This document shows, piece after piece, positions 9,089 to 16,255 of a DNA stretch of 30,543 nucleotides (position 1 is its first letter; every line of letters starts with the position of its first letter). Location: the IMG/VR virus record IMGVR_UViG_3300033149_003758, positions 1 through 30,543 of that record; one strand, written 5' to 3'. A program made the translations under genes and the position numbers. The DNA is from a virus. The notes under the pieces were generated by a model. That model did no database searches and had not been told where the DNA came from. It saw nothing but the letters and a program-made list of their open reading frames with translations.

Positions 9089-10151
9089 AATCTTGTTTCT
9101 TCTGGGTTAAATCACTTCCAGAAGGCAAATAAAGAGTTTCTTTCCCAAGCCGATTGGCAATGGGATATTTTTTATATGGCTCTTTGTATGGCTTTTGCCA
9201 ATGAATTGGGAAAAATCCCGTTCTGGTTTCAATACCATTTTTAGCCAAGTATCTCGTTAGCTTGTCCCTGTGGCGACCGACTCTAATAAGATACATCCAA
9301 TAAACATTTTTGGCATAAAGCTTTTGTATCGAGAAGCCCACAATCCCTTCCAAGTTCTGAGTATAATAATTAGCATTATTAATCCTTGCCTCGATGAATT
9401 TGTCCCATTTCTCTAATTGTCCCAATCCTATTGCGGCCTCAATGGAGCTCATCCTTAAATTCCATCCTATTTTCTTGTGGTCAAAATGTCTTTTTTCTGA
9501 AAAATAATATGCTCTTAATTTCCGTAATTCTTTGGCTATTTTTTTATCGTTGGTAATTATCGCCCCCCCCTCTCCGGTGGTTATTATTTTGTTGGCATAG
9601 AAACTCCAACAGGCAATGTCCCCAAAAGTTCCGACCTTTTTACCCATAAATTCTGCCCCGTGGGCTTCAGCACAATCTTCTATAACATAAAGGTTGTGCC
9701 TACGGGCTATTTCTAAAATTTTATCCATTTCACACGGGTGTCCATAGATGTGAACTGGCATTATCGCTTTTGTCCGACGAGTAATCTTGTCTTCAATTTG
9801 AGAGACATCTATGTTACAAGTGTCCCAGTCAGCATCTACCAAAACTGGTTTTGCCCCCGTCCAGACAACGGCATTGGCACAGGCAATCATCGTAAAGGTC
9901 GGAATGATTACTTCGTCTCCCTCGCCAATCCCCAAAACTTTTAAGGCCAAAAATAATGCTGACCCGCCAGAGTTTACGGCCACGCAATGCTTAACACCAA
10001 TTTTCTTGGCAAATTCTTGTTCGAACAATTCTACAAATCCCCCCGTGCTTGAAATGCGGTTCTCTTTCAGGACTCTTAATACCCATTTTTTTTCTTCTTT
10101 TCCAATACTGGGCTCACAAACCCTTATCGGGTTCTTTGTAATATTTGACAT
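9054..10151 (-). CDS. DegT/DnrJ/EryC1-family sugar aminotransferase
   Basis: This is a PLP-dependent NDP-4-keto-sugar aminotransferase. I start it at ATG 10151 (MSNITKNPIRV, 365 aa); ATGs at 10160 and 10184 lie deeper in the cupin gene. Visible family marks are STGGFVELFEQEF, NSGGSALFLAL (phosphate-binding), GDEVIIPTFTMIACANAV, VIEDCAEAHGA (Asp159 that contacts the PLP pyridine nitrogen) and SFYANKIITTGEGG, with Lys188 as the PLP-linking residue. The C-terminus contains GIETRTGFFPIHWQKPY, usual in perosamine and dTDP-amino-sugar transaminases. With the adjacent SDR epimerase/dehydratase it would make an NDP-amino-deoxy sugar. All catalytic residues appear present, so it is likely active. Confidence 0.88.
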   Translation of the reverse strand: MSNITKNPIRVCEPSIGKEEKKWVLRVLKENRISSTGGFVELFEQEFAKKIGVKHCVAVNSGGSALFLALKVLGIGEGDEVIIPTFTMIACANAVVWTGAKPVLVDADWDTCNIDVSQIEDKITRRTKAIMPVHIYGHPCEMDKILEIARRHNLYVIEDCAEAHGAEFMGKKVGTFGDIACWSFYANKIITTGEGGAIITNDKKIAKELRKLRAYYFSEKRHFDHKKIGWNLRMSSIEAAIGLGQLEKWDKFIEARINNANYYTQNLEGIVGFSIQKLYAKNVYWMYLIRVGRHRDKLTRYLAKNGIETRTGFFPIHWQKPYKEPYKKYPIANRLGKETLYLPSGSDLTQKKQDYVIQKIKDFFS

Positions 10152-10377
10152 CTTTTTCATCTGGCTCGCCAAAGGCGATTTCATAAATGCTTCCCCTGCC
10201 TCCTATTTGGTGTTTTACTCCACGGGGAACATAAATAAGCCACAACTCATCTCTATTTTTATGAGTTTGAAAATGGGTATAACCCCCTTCGAAGGTAAGT
10301 TTTTTAACCCAAAATCCTTTTCCCTCTAAAAAGACTTTGTAATATCCCCACCTTCTTCTTGCTCTTCGAAACACCAT
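10114..10377 (-). CDS. Short cupin (mannose-6-phosphate isomerase type II-like C-terminal domain)
   Basis: The 87-residue product has the cupin pattern found at the C-terminus of bifunctional mannose-6-P isomerase/GDP-mannose pyrophosphorylases. It contains RRWGYYKVFLEGKGFWVKKL, then THFQTHKNRDELW (metal-binding His cluster and Glu), then YVPRGVKHQI and IYEIAFGEPDEKDVKYY. Relative to the usual domain, about 25 residues between DELW and the YVPRGVKH strand are missing (the gsG-TaEV-dG region), so one beta hairpin is lost. It overlaps the epimerase gene by 52 nt and the aminotransferase gene by 38 nt. It may be a trimmed sugar isomerase or epimerase, or a binding protein. Activity is uncertain. 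Confidence 0.6.
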   Translation of the reverse strand: MVFRRARRRWGYYKVFLEGKGFWVKKLTFEGGYTHFQTHKNRDELWLIYVPRGVKHQIGGRGSIYEIAFGEPDEKDVKYYKEPDKGL

Positions 10378-11294
10378 TTTTTATTATTGGCGATATACCA
10401 GTTAATTGTTTTTTCCAGGCCCTGTTTTATGGTTGTTGTCGGGCGACCCTTAATAACTTTAAATACTTTTGAATTGTCGCACCATAATTTATTAACATCA
10501 AACGGCCTCAGCTTGGATTTATCAATTTTAATGGTAATTTTCTTTCCCAAAATATCGCCTATCATATATGCCAGCCCCTCAATAGAATACGTCTTTCCAG
10601 AACCAAGATTATATACCTCTCCTGGCTTGCCTTTTTCCATTAACTCAACAGCCATTTTGGCTTCGTCTTCTACATACAAAAAATCTCTCATTGCTTTAAT
10701 ATTCCCCAAATGAACAACATCAAAGCGGGTTAGTTGGGTAATCATCTCTGGAATAACATATTCGTGGCTTTCTCTCGGACCATAACAATTAAACTGCCTC
10801 AATATAATAACTGGCAACCCGTGCTCCTTAAACAGCGTAAAGGCCAATCTGTCTCCTGATAGCTTAGCAACGGCATAAGTAGAGTGCGGGAAAACTGGTG
10901 TTTCTTCTGTAATGGCTCCCTGCCTGCTTCCATATACTTCGGAAGATGACCAATACATTACTTTCTTAATCCCCATTGCTTCACAAGCCAATAAAACATT
11001 TAGTGTCCCAACGGCATTGACATCGAAGAACTTTCGTGGTCTTTCATAACAATCAGGGATATACGGCTCGGCAGCCAAATGATACACTTCGTCCATATTA
11101 TAAAGAGCCACTTCCAGCCTCGAATAATCTAAAATGTCAACTTCTCTAAACTGGGCTTTGGGATTTATATTTTTTAAAGAGCCAGAAACCAAATTATCTA
11201 AAACGAATACGTTCTCGCCTTTTTCTACTAAAACATCGACTATGTGACTTCCAATGAAGCCAGCCCCGCCGATAACGGCTATATTTTTATTCAT
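10326..11294 (-). CDS. NDP-sugar epimerase/dehydratase (extended SDR)
   Basis: The 322-residue enzyme has the NAD-binding motif GGAGFIG (residues 9-15), VYHLAAEP, the catalytic SSSEVYG with Ser near 117, and the YxxxK pair (Tyr140 and Lys144). VIILRQFNCYGPRE and FLYVEDEAKMAVELMEKGKPGEVYNLGSGKTYSI are typical of UDP-glucose 4-epimerase and GDP-mannose 4,6-dehydratase relatives. It acts on a nucleotide sugar, with the product probably going to the DegT aminotransferase next to it. The start overlaps the end of the HAD phosphatase gene by 8 nt. Length and motifs are complete, but the exact substrate is not readable from sequence. Confidence 0.88.
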   Translation of the reverse strand: MNKNIAVIGGAGFIGSHIVDVLVEKGENVFVLDNLVSGSLKNINPKAQFREVDILDYSRLEVALYNMDEVYHLAAEPYIPDCYERPRKFFDVNAVGTLNVLLACEAMGIKKVMYWSSSEVYGSRQGAITEETPVFPHSTYAVAKLSGDRLAFTLFKEHGLPVIILRQFNCYGPRESHEYVIPEMITQLTRFDVVHLGNIKAMRDFLYVEDEAKMAVELMEKGKPGEVYNLGSGKTYSIEGLAYMIGDILGKKITIKIDKSKLRPFDVNKLWCDNSKVFKVIKGRPTTTIKQGLEKTINWYIANNKKWCFEEQEEGGDITKSF

Positions 11295-12009
11295 AGCGTT
11301 TTAATAAATGATTAATTAATTGTTTGGCCGACATATAATAGTCAGCAAAAATTTCTTTTGAAGTTGATACTGCTATTCCTGCTTCAGCTAACATCTCAAC
11401 ATCATTTATTCTATCGCCAACAGCGATGGTCTTTTCACCAGATATCTTTAATATGCGACACAGATGTCTCAATCCAGTTCCCTTAGATACGCCCCTTCTT
11501 TGAATATCAAATGCCTCTCCATTCCACATAACCCTTAGCTCATTGTCTCTGTCATATCTCTTGACAATCTCATAAACTTCTGGTATTTCTTGGCTGGCGT
11601 GAACGGTCAGAATAAAGTTCTTCGGCTCAAATCCTTTAATTGGAAGCTGGGCAATCTCTCTCTTGATATTGCTTATCTTCTCAAAATACATCTCTCCATA
11701 CCTCTCGTGCTGATATAGCTTCCCGTCTATCAATGACAAATTGCCATTTTCAGCCTGTAGAATCACTCCATCTCCCAAAATCTTATAATACATATTTTGG
11801 AGATATATCAGTCCCCTGCCAGAAGAGATAGCGATTCGGATATAGTGCTTTAATCGGTTAATCGGTTCAGCCAAATCATCAGTAATCTTGTTCGTTTCCA
11901 TCTTCAAAACATACTTATCAGCGGTTTCGGTCTGCTCTATTTTCGTTCCCCTCGGCACAGAAACTCCATCTGAGTCTAATATAAGTAATTTAACTTTATT
12001 GAAGTCCAT
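11287..12009 (-). CDS. HAD-superfamily sugar phosphatase (Cof/HAD-IIB type)
   Basis: The 240-residue protein shows all four HAD motifs. They are LLILDSDGV (nucleophile Asp12 and acid Asp14), IAISSGR (Ser62-63), a Lys in RRGVSKGTG (Lys176) and AVGDRINDVEML (Asp199, Asp203). The C2-type cap between motifs II and III resembles mannosyl-3-phosphoglycerate, sucrose-phosphate and phosphoglycolate phosphatases. In this setting it would remove phosphate from a sugar or glycerate intermediate. Its ATG overlaps the end of the glycosyltransferase gene by 14 nt, so the pair is translationally coupled. The substrate is not known. Confidence 0.82.
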   Translation of the reverse strand: MDFNKVKLLILDSDGVSVPRGTKIEQTETADKYVLKMETNKITDDLAEPINRLKHYIRIAISSGRGLIYLQNMYYKILGDGVILQAENGNLSLIDGKLYQHERYGEMYFEKISNIKREIAQLPIKGFEPKNFILTVHASQEIPEVYEIVKRYDRDNELRVMWNGEAFDIQRRGVSKGTGLRHLCRILKISGEKTIAVGDRINDVEMLAEAGIAVSTSKEIFADYYMSAKQLINHLLKRYE

Positions 12010-13009
12010 AAATGGCTTCTAAATATTTATCTTTGAGTGTATCCCAACTAAATTCTTCGGCTATTTTATCTGCTCTTTTAGACTCCTTGCGGATATCTTT
12101 ATTTGCCCATTCTTCTATCTTTTTGGCTAATTTTATCGGAGAAATAATCGCACAATCTATTTCTCTTTTTATAAAAATTCTGCTCATACTTTCTGGCTTA
12201 AACAACCATTCTTTCGGCAAATATGTGTTGTGCGGATAAATATCGGTTGTCAAAACTGGCATTCCAGAGGATAGTGCTTCTTGAATCGGCAACGACAATC
12301 CGTCAAACTTATGCGGCCAAACATAAACATCTCCTTCTGAGAACAACTTTTCCTGCGGCAAGTCTCCATATTCTATCTTGACCCTTGAATCGTTAATCAC
12401 ATAAGGAAAATACATTTGTGAGCGAACCAAAAACTTTACATCTTTTTTTATTAAAGAAATTGCCTGAAACAGCTCGTGCCAACTGTTCCTTTGCATATGC
12501 CCACCGTGTCCATTATTAAAAACAAATGTTACAGCCTTGTTTCTCTGCTTAAATGGAAACTTTTTCCTATCCGTCGGGATTGGGAGATAAATCGCTTTTT
12601 TAACTCCAACGGTATTGTCCACTATCTCATCATAATCCAGCATAGAAGGACAAATCATTAAATCAGGAGATGCTGGCAATGCCTGCGGTGTCCATTCGTA
12701 ATTAGGAATCAGTATTGATTTAACCCCTTTTTCTTCGGCCCGTGAAAACAAATTCCAATTATATGGCGTTTCAAATGTCAGCAAAATATCAATATCTTCT
12801 AAAAAAACATCTATCTCTTCTAAGTCGGGAATTCCTCGTTTAGTAATAATAGAGTTCTCTGGATATCTTTCCAGATAAGCGGGATAAGTGTTATTATAAA
12901 CAATTAAAACTTTATGAATTGGCAGATGGTTATAAAAGTCTTGGCTTAATCTCCCAAGGCCCGAATCATCTGCCCGAGCCACCAGGCCGATTCTTGTGTT
13001 TTGATTCAT
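11996..13009 (-). CDS. Family 4-like (GT-B) glycosyltransferase
   Basis: I start this gene at ATG 13009 (MNQNTRIGLVARADDSGLGRL, 337 aa), 10 nt after the stop of the HNH-kinase gene; the frame from 13093 would read back into that gene. The N-terminal half has RIGLVARADDSGLGRLSQDF, the start typical of GT-B enzymes. The C-terminal half has EGDVYVWPHKFDGLSLPIQEALSSGMPVLTTD, the ExFG(L/S)..EAxA(C/S)G motif region of GT4 retaining enzymes. TDRKKFPF is the usual linker after the acceptor domain. It should transfer a sugar from an NDP-sugar to a growing glycan. Confidence 0.85.
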   Translation of the reverse strand: MNQNTRIGLVARADDSGLGRLSQDFYNHLPIHKVLIVYNNTYPAYLERYPENSIITKRGIPDLEEIDVFLEDIDILLTFETPYNWNLFSRAEEKGVKSILIPNYEWTPQALPASPDLMICPSMLDYDEIVDNTVGVKKAIYLPIPTDRKKFPFKQRNKAVTFVFNNGHGGHMQRNSWHELFQAISLIKKDVKFLVRSQMYFPYVINDSRVKIEYGDLPQEKLFSEGDVYVWPHKFDGLSLPIQEALSSGMPVLTTDIYPHNTYLPKEWLFKPESMSRIFIKREIDCAIISPIKLAKKIEEWANKDIRKESKRADKIAEEFSWDTLKDKYLEAIYGLQ

Positions 13010-13019
13010 CTTTTTAATA

Positions 13020-13862
13020 TTAAAATAAAATATATTTTTTTTCGTCTTCTGTTGGAGGCTCAAACGGAGAATCGGAATACTTCTTGCCACCACCCATTAA
13101 ATAAATAAACTTACATCCAGTTATTCTTCTCACCATTTTTCTTAGTTCGCTATATGGACAAATCGTAGAGACAATTATATCAAATCCTTGTTCCCTAAAT
13201 GTTTTGGCAGCCCTGGCAATTCTTAAATTATTTTCTATTCTGTCTTTTTTAGAAAATCCCAAATCTTTTGAAATGCTGTTTCTCATTGCATCTCCGTCAA
13301 GCCATATTGCATATTTAATTTTTAATATTTTCTTCGCTAATGTAGATTTTCCAGCCCCAGAGCGTCCGAATATCCATATAACCCGATTATGCAACTTCCT
13401 GTGACAAGCCCTACAAAGAGTTACGCCATTATTGATATTAAACCTTTCTTCTTTAAATATTCCCCATCTCATTTTGTGGTGTGCCTCCAAATACCCACGC
13501 TGTCCACAAAACTGACAAGTATAATTATCTCTTTCAAAAACTGCCTCCCGCCATTTTTTATATTCTATTCTATCCCTATCTCTTTGCTTCCCACCTTTCC
13601 AGTTTGGGTGCTTTTCTCCCCTTATTTGCAAGAATTTCTTTCCCTTGTTCCACGGAATTTGCCCTTTCCTAAATTCAGTTTTGGGAGAGCGTCTTTTCCC
13701 TCTTAGCCATTTCCAATAACATCTATAAGAACAAAATTTTCTATATCCTGGAATTTCTTTTCCACAATACAAGCACTTTTTTGTCGGCCTTTTATTGTGA
13801 GGGACAATACCCTTCTTAAACCAACCTTTATTTATTCCATTTTTAGGAATTCCTTTTGGCAT
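13020..13862 (-). CDS. HNH homing-endonuclease-like domain fused to APS-kinase-like P-loop domain
   Basis: This 280-residue protein has two parts. Residues 1-158 look like a phage HNH homing endonuclease: repeated K-G/WNKG elements, a treble-clef zinc finger (C30, C33, C44, C48), then HNH residues C116, C119, H128-H129, N145, C150, C153 and H158. Residues 160-280 start abruptly with VIWIFGRSGAGKST (Walker A, 166-174) and continue as an adenylylsulfate kinase: WLDGDAMRNSISKDLGFSKKDRIENN and VSTICPYSELRKMVR. The C-terminal lid of CysC is abbreviated. The ATG overlaps the upstream stop as TAATG, as a native kinase gene would. I infer that the HNH gene invaded the kinase start. A TTG just before the kinase part could serve as a second start. 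Confidence 0.85.
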   Translation of the reverse strand: MPKGIPKNGINKGWFKKGIVPHNKRPTKKCLYCGKEIPGYRKFCSYRCYWKWLRGKRRSPKTEFRKGQIPWNKGKKFLQIRGEKHPNWKGGKQRDRDRIEYKKWREAVFERDNYTCQFCGQRGYLEAHHKMRWGIFKEERFNINNGVTLCRACHRKLHNRVIWIFGRSGAGKSTLAKKILKIKYAIWLDGDAMRNSISKDLGFSKKDRIENNLRIARAAKTFREQGFDIIVSTICPYSELRKMVRRITGCKFIYLMGGGKKYSDSPFEPPTEDEKKYILF

Positions 13863-14095
13863 TATTTTTTTCCTAATTTAAATAATCTTGCGAACCAATA
13901 ATGATAATTATAATACAAGCAGGTATTTAATATATTCCAAGCGATAGAAGAATTTATTGCCCATTTCCATTCCCAAATATCTTTCGTTACTCCAAAAAAC
14001 ACATACCAAAAACAGGACTGAATAATAATAATATGAATTCTATAGATTATTCCGCTAACCCCTAATAATTTAACTTTTATTCTTCTTAGCTTCAC
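13862..14095 (-). CDS. Small membrane protein, DUF2061-like
   Basis: This 77-residue protein has two hydrophobic segments. The first is IYRIHIIIIQSCFWYVFF; the second is SSIAWNILNTCLYYNYHYWFARLF. The end, YYNYHYWFARLFKLGKK, resembles the YYLHERxW ending of DUF2061 inner-membrane proteins. From memory, DUF2061 genes often sit beside sulfate-activation genes such as cysC, which fits the APS-kinase-like gene immediately downstream (TAATG overlap). The start lies 26 nt inside the nucleotidyltransferase gene. The biochemical role of DUF2061 is unknown, so any link to sulfate or PAPS handling is an inference. Confidence 0.6.
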   Translation of the reverse strand: MKLRRIKVKLLGVSGIIYRIHIIIIQSCFWYVFFGVTKDIWEWKWAINSSIAWNILNTCLYYNYHYWFARLFKLGKK

Positions 14096-14417
14096 GAATT
14101 TTTGTTGCTGATATTTTTTCTAATTCTTCGGGTAGTCGTATTTCTCTTATTCCCCAACCGACCTTTCTGCCATAACATACCTCTATAATATCGGGAATTC
14201 TAATAATCTTTACTTGCGACCCCCAGCTTCCAAGTGCTTTTTGTATCATTTTCCTGCGTGCCCTATATGTATAAGGATTATCAGAACTAATCTTGGTATC
14301 CCGAATTGCAATACAAACATTTTTACCCTCATTTAAAACCTTCTCTATGAGAGCCTTATGCCCCTTGTGAAAGGGCTGATACCTCCCAATAAACAAACTA
14401 TATTGCATCATAGCCAT
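14070..14417 (-). CDS. NMNAT-like HxGH nucleotidyltransferase
   Basis: The 115-residue protein begins with two possible starts, MAM at 14417 and MQYSLF at 14408; the latter fits the family better. It carries FIGRYQPFHKGHKALI, almost the GRFQPFHxGH signature of NadM-type NMN adenylyltransferases. It also carries NPYTYRARRKMIQKAL and the closing ISATKIREAKK, equivalent to the ISxTxxR motif. It transfers AMP or CMP to a phosphate acceptor. Its position between a sulfotransferase and an APS-kinase-like gene makes a role in sulfate activation tempting, because ATP sulfurylase shares the HxGH fold. The motif itself, however, is of NMNAT type, so NAD metabolism or sugar activation are also possible. 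Confidence 0.72.
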   Translation of the reverse strand: MAMMQYSLFIGRYQPFHKGHKALIEKVLNEGKNVCIAIRDTKISSDNPYTYRARRKMIQKALGSWGSQVKIIRIPDIIEVCYGRKVGWGIREIRLPEELEKISATKIREAKKNKS

Positions 14418-14976
14418 AATATTTTACCTCTGGATAAATTATTTGGTTAAATTGCTCTTTTTGTTCGTCTGTCCACTCTTCCCAAGAAGGGAATTTGTGT
14501 GCTTTGGCGTGGTCTGGCTGTCCCCTTAAATCTTCTAACCTGATAACTGGCAGTTCTAACTTTCTTAGTCTCTCATTTATAATCCGCCAATACCAACAAG
14601 TCTTTTCAAATTGAGTCAAATCGTCCCAGCCATTATCAAACAATTTAACATTGTGATAATCTATATTATCGCCAGAATATAAATCATTAGACATTAAAGA
14701 CCTAACAACCTTTCTCGGGTCTCTTACCAAATGGAACATCGTAGCTTCGGGGAACAACTCTCTTATTGCCTCTGCGTGAGGAACAAGAAACGAATTACAC
14801 TCCCTTTCAAGCCCTAAGAAGTATTTTTTTATATACTGCTTAGAAAACTCCCTATCGTAAAATGCTTTTACATAGACCTGGGCGTCTTCTCTTTCTTGCG
14901 GCTCGTGGCGGATTTGAAATAATGTTGCCACAAACCTTGTTCCAGAGTGCCCAGTTCCAACAATAATTAACATCAT
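14398..14976 (-). CDS. PAPS-dependent sulfotransferase-like protein
   Basis: The 192-residue protein matches the bacterial sulfotransferase pattern. IIVGTGHSGTRF at residues 4-15 is the 5'-phosphosulfate-binding loop. HLVRDPRKVVRSLMS near residues 82-96 is the 3'-phosphate-binding motif, with Arg85 and Ser93. A helical WRIINERLRK and the strand LPVIRLEDL follow, as in the family. These enzymes move sulfate from PAPS to a hydroxyl or amine of a glycan or other acceptor. Neighbouring glycosyltransferases suggest a glycan acceptor, and the downstream APS-kinase-like domain could supply PAPS. It overlaps both neighbours (4 nt upstream, 20 nt downstream), indicating one operon. Confidence 0.82.
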   Translation of the reverse strand: MMLIIVGTGHSGTRFVATLFQIRHEPQEREDAQVYVKAFYDREFSKQYIKKYFLGLERECNSFLVPHAEAIRELFPEATMFHLVRDPRKVVRSLMSNDLYSGDNIDYHNVKLFDNGWDDLTQFEKTCWYWRIINERLRKLELPVIRLEDLRGQPDHAKAHKFPSWEEWTDEQKEQFNQIIYPEVKYYGYDAI

Positions 14977-15893
14977 ATTGTTTCTAATAACTTTTTAACT
15001 CTGTCAGAGTATTTATAATTTTTAATTACCTGCTCGTATCCTGCCTGCCTTATTGCTTCCCTCTCGTCTTCGTGCCCCAAATAATACTTAATCTTTTCTA
15101 TTAGTTCTGGATAAGTCTTATAAGAAACATAGTGTTTCCCATCTTCAAACTCTTCTTTCAACCCCTCGCATCGTGGGTGAATTAAGAATCCACCACTTCC
15201 TAAAATCTGATAAATCCTTGACGACCAATAAAAGTCATCTGCTGGATGTATCGGAGCAATCAGAATCTTTGCCGAGGCACAAAAGTCTTTAAGCTCCGTT
15301 CCGAACACATTGTTATAAACCTCAAAGTCCTTACCAAATTCATCTTTTATCATTCTAATAAATCCCTCTCTGCTGCCATATACTCTCCCCAAAAAAGCAA
15401 CCTTTTTATCATATTCTGGTCTATATTTCCCCTCATAATCAATTGTTACGTCTCCTATGCCCTGTCTCAATAAGTGAAGATTGGGATAATTAGTCCTTCT
15501 AACAAATGTTCCGTCAGTGACAAAGCCGTGATCCACAAACGGAAGAACAATGTTCATCCACGACTGGCGTGGGAATTGTCCCGTTTCCAATGTTTCCACT
15601 GTCAAGTCTGCTATTTTATCAAAGAACCAAAATGCTTTTTTACAAGTAACATAGGTCAGAAACTTAGCCAATTCTGATGGGTGAACTTTTACTCTCCATC
15701 CTCCCTTGTGGAAAAAGAACAAATCTGCTCCTTCCATATTTATTGTCTGTAAAACCCTATTCTTGTCTTGGTGGAATTCGTCCTCTGGAATGGCAATTAC
15801 TTTGTGCCCGAATTTCTCAAATGCCCTTTTTATATGCTTTTCAGTGGCATCAGAAAATGGATTGTTAAACTGGCCTAAATATGCAATCGTCAT
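14973..15893 (-). CDS. CgeB/YkvP-like GT-B glycosyltransferase
   Basis: The 306-residue protein has an N-terminal Rossmann-like half (MTIAYLGQFNNPFSDATEKH). Its C-terminal half carries KKVAFLGRVYGSREGFI, DFCASAKILIAP and FYWSSRIYQILGSGGFLIHPRCEGLKEEF, followed by DGKHYVSY. This is the pattern of the CgeB/YkvP glycosyltransferase group, where the R-x-Y-E/Q-x-L-x-x-G segment binds the nucleotide sugar. It probably adds a sugar to a surface glycan. It overlaps the upstream acetyltransferase gene and the downstream sulfotransferase gene by 4 nt each, so these products may act on the same glycan. Confidence 0.82.
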   Translation of the reverse strand: MTIAYLGQFNNPFSDATEKHIKRAFEKFGHKVIAIPEDEFHQDKNRVLQTINMEGADLFFFHKGGWRVKVHPSELAKFLTYVTCKKAFWFFDKIADLTVETLETGQFPRQSWMNIVLPFVDHGFVTDGTFVRRTNYPNLHLLRQGIGDVTIDYEGKYRPEYDKKVAFLGRVYGSREGFIRMIKDEFGKDFEVYNNVFGTELKDFCASAKILIAPIHPADDFYWSSRIYQILGSGGFLIHPRCEGLKEEFEDGKHYVSYKTYPELIEKIKYYLGHEDEREAIRQAGYEQVIKNYKYSDRVKKLLETI

Positions 15894-16192
15894 ATTTTTT
15901 TAAGATATAATTCTCCTGCTTCTTGCTTATAGAAATTGGGAATACTACAAATATGTTTAAATCCATTTGCCCCATAGAACCGCTGTGCTCCCTTGTTGCT
16001 GTTCCGGGTAAACAGATATATGCAGGAAACACCCCTGCTCTGAGCAATCTTAGCCACCCTTCTAACCAGCTTACTTCCAAACCCCTTTCTCCTGAAATTT
16101 TCTTTGACAAACATATTCGTAATCTCCAAGTTCTCCCCATGTAAAGGTATATCATATATGATATATCCTTCTTTTGTGTCTATCTTTGTCAT
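15890..16192 (-). CDS. GNAT-family N-acetyltransferase
   Basis: This is a compact 100-residue GNAT domain. The core is ITNMFVKENFRRKGFGSKLVRRVAKIA, with the acetyl-CoA pyrophosphate loop R/Q-x-x-G-x-G (RRKGFG). NSNKGAQRFYGANGFKHI, the usual motif B, follows. It would acetylate an amine using acetyl-CoA, possibly the amino sugar made by the DegT transaminase of this cassette; that link is inference. It is the first gene of the cassette, starting 64 nt after the capsid stop and just after a strong hairpin. The N-terminal strand is short but present. Confidence 0.8.
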   Translation of the reverse strand: MTKIDTKEGYIIYDIPLHGENLEITNMFVKENFRRKGFGSKLVRRVAKIAQSRGVSCIYLFTRNSNKGAQRFYGANGFKHICSIPNFYKQEAGELYLKKI

Positions 16193-16210
16193 GCTAACTC
16201 GCTTTCCCTG

Positions 16211-16242
16211 CTCGGCTCACCGGGAAAACCAAATGAGCCGAG
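16211..16242 (-). other. Strong intergenic hairpin between capsid gene and sugar cassette
   Basis: CTCGGCTCA (16211-16219) pairs perfectly with TGAGCCGAG (16234-16242), nine base pairs with a 14-nt loop. No U-tract follows on the minus strand, so it is unlikely to be a simple intrinsic terminator. It could be an RNA processing or stabilising hairpin that sets the high capsid/low cassette expression ratio. Confidence 0.6.
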
Positions 16243-16255
16243 AGAGCTAACATCG

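Noticed and set aside
249-10713. Long plus-strand frames such as 249-515, 9811-10329 and 10387-10713
   Set aside because: They are complementary to well-supported minus-strand genes, have biased hydrophobic or basic composition and show no family motifs.
13400-13862. Group I intron around the HNH part of the kinase gene
   Set aside because: No upstream kinase exon exists before 13862 and no P1/P7 pairing was found. The HNH part has its own ATG and reads in frame into the kinase.
15865-16155. Frame at 15865-16155 (minus) overlapping the acetyltransferase
   Set aside because: It covers the same DNA as the GNAT gene in another frame, and the GNAT frame has the acetyl-CoA motif and gene-order fit.
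16211-16242. Intrinsic terminator after the capsid gene
   Set aside because: The stem is strong but is followed by CAGGGAAAGCG and not by a U-tract on the transcribed strand.
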